DNA from: Bacteroidaceae bacterium
GTDB taxonomy: Bacteria; Bacteroidota; Bacteroidia; Bacteroidales; Bacteroidaceae
Direction: 5' to 3'
Length of the DNA: 7,033 nt
Assembly (NCBI GenBank): GCA_016284115.1
Contig: JAEEOD010000173.1
Span: 1-7,033, forward strand
The notes beneath the pieces are model-generated. The model was not told where the DNA came from and made no database searches. It saw nothing but the letters and a program-made list of their open reading frames with translations. Shown here one piece after another: positions 6,475 through 7,033 of this stretch (positions are counted from its first letter, which is position 1; each line of letters opens with the position of its first letter). The position numbers and the translations under genes were made by a program.

Positions 6475-7033
6475 TTGGTTAACGCATTCACTTATGGTGT
6501 GACAAGTAAGTCTTTATCAGAAATACCTCTGGTGACGGGGGAAGACAAGGATGCCGTTTTTGAAATTTCTACTGGCAAGGACCTCGATATTGATATCACG
6601 ATGACGTTCGCAGAGGCCTTTATCCGTCGTGCAGCTCAGGTTCCCGATGCTACAGCAGTAGTCGATGCATGGAAGCACTACACTTATAGAGAGATGGATG
6701 AACGTTCGAACATTCTTGCTAGGTATCTTATCAACGAGGGTGTTGAGCAGAATGAGTTCGTGTGTGTTATGCTCGACCGTACTTGTGAGTTTCCTCTCTC
6801 AGTTCTGGCTATCCACAAGGCTGGTGCAGCTTACACGCCCATGGACTTTGAATATCCTAACGAGCGTTTGCAGTACATGCTAGAGAATTCGGAATCTAAG
6901 GTACTGATCACAAGTCATGCTGTCTTAGAAAGCAAGAAAGCAGAGGGTAACTTTGATACAGGCAATGTTAAGATTATATACATTGAAGACATCGACTTCA
7001 GCGTTGCTGCACAACCCATTAATCTGACGACAC
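6472..7033 (+). CDS. NRPS adenylation-domain protein or downstream half of an interrupted C-A NRPS (3' end missing)
   Basis: Frame 1 continues open for 187 codons to the window edge. The first residues (MLVNAFTYG) complete the C-domain helix; then comes a C-A linker (SLSEIPLVTGEDKDAVF, matching the NVIPLTSAKEKQ linker in the upstream gene) and the start of an A domain. The A1 core motif YTYREMDERSN is at 6679 onward and the A2 motif IHKAGAAYTPMDFEYP at 6811-6858. The window ends before the A3 phosphate-binding loop, so neither activity nor substrate can be judged. It most likely belongs in one polypeptide with 5056-6471, because it starts in mid-helix and has no domain boundary at its ATG. 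If it is made separately, the ATG at 6472, touching the TAG, is the natural start, by translational coupling. Confidence 0.85.
   Translation, partial: MLVNAFTYGVTSKSLSEIPLVTGEDKDAVFEISTGKDLDIDITMTFAEAFIRRAAQVPDATAVVDAWKHYTYREMDERSNILARYLINEGVEQNEFVCVMLDRTCEFPLSVLAIHKAGAAYTPMDFEYPNERLQYMLENSESKVLITSHAVLESKKAEGNFDTGNVKIIYIEDIDFSVAAQPINLTT

Overview
The window is a piece of a nonribosomal peptide synthetase (NRPS) locus. All genes lie on the plus strand and the DNA is almost entirely coding: the largest gap between reading frames is 12 bases. The likely host is a member of the Bacteroidales, perhaps a Prevotella-like gut or rumen bacterium. This rests on moderate GC, mixed codon use, a TAA stop inside an A-rich context, and the lack of a strong Shine-Dalgarno before the start at 5056, where a Clostridium would usually have one. 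It is an inference; no taxonomic marker is present.

Layout: (1) 1-5043 is the 3' part of a large NRPS gene, already open at base 1. It encodes adenylation (A) - carrier (PCP) - condensation (C) - A - PCP, then an unusual C-terminal tail containing seven tandem copies of a seven-residue unit (xPKGNP[M/L]). (2) 5056-6471 begins 12 bases later. It encodes a protein with two tandem copies of a ~37-residue acidic element at its N-terminus, followed by a complete-looking C domain. (3) This frame meets a single TAG at 6469-6471, inside what aligns as the last helix of the C domain. The very next codon is ATG, and the same frame stays open to the window end, encoding the C-A linker and the start of a third A domain. 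So 5056-7033 is either one C-A... gene interrupted by a nonsense codon (mutation, assembly error or recoding), or two coupled genes.

How the parts work together: each A domain would activate an amino acid as aminoacyl-AMP and load it on the following PCP, and the C domains would join the residues. The first protein supplies at least two modules and hands its peptide to the C domain of the second protein. This hand-over is where the most interesting structure sits. The upstream tail is repetitive, Pro-rich and carries only positive charge in its repeats. The downstream head is duplicated and strongly acidic, with a helix - beta hairpin - helix look. I propose these form a multivalent, electrostatic subunit-docking pair. 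No thioesterase, reductase, epimerase, MbtH-like gene, transporter or regulator is visible, so product release and final structure cannot be told from this window.
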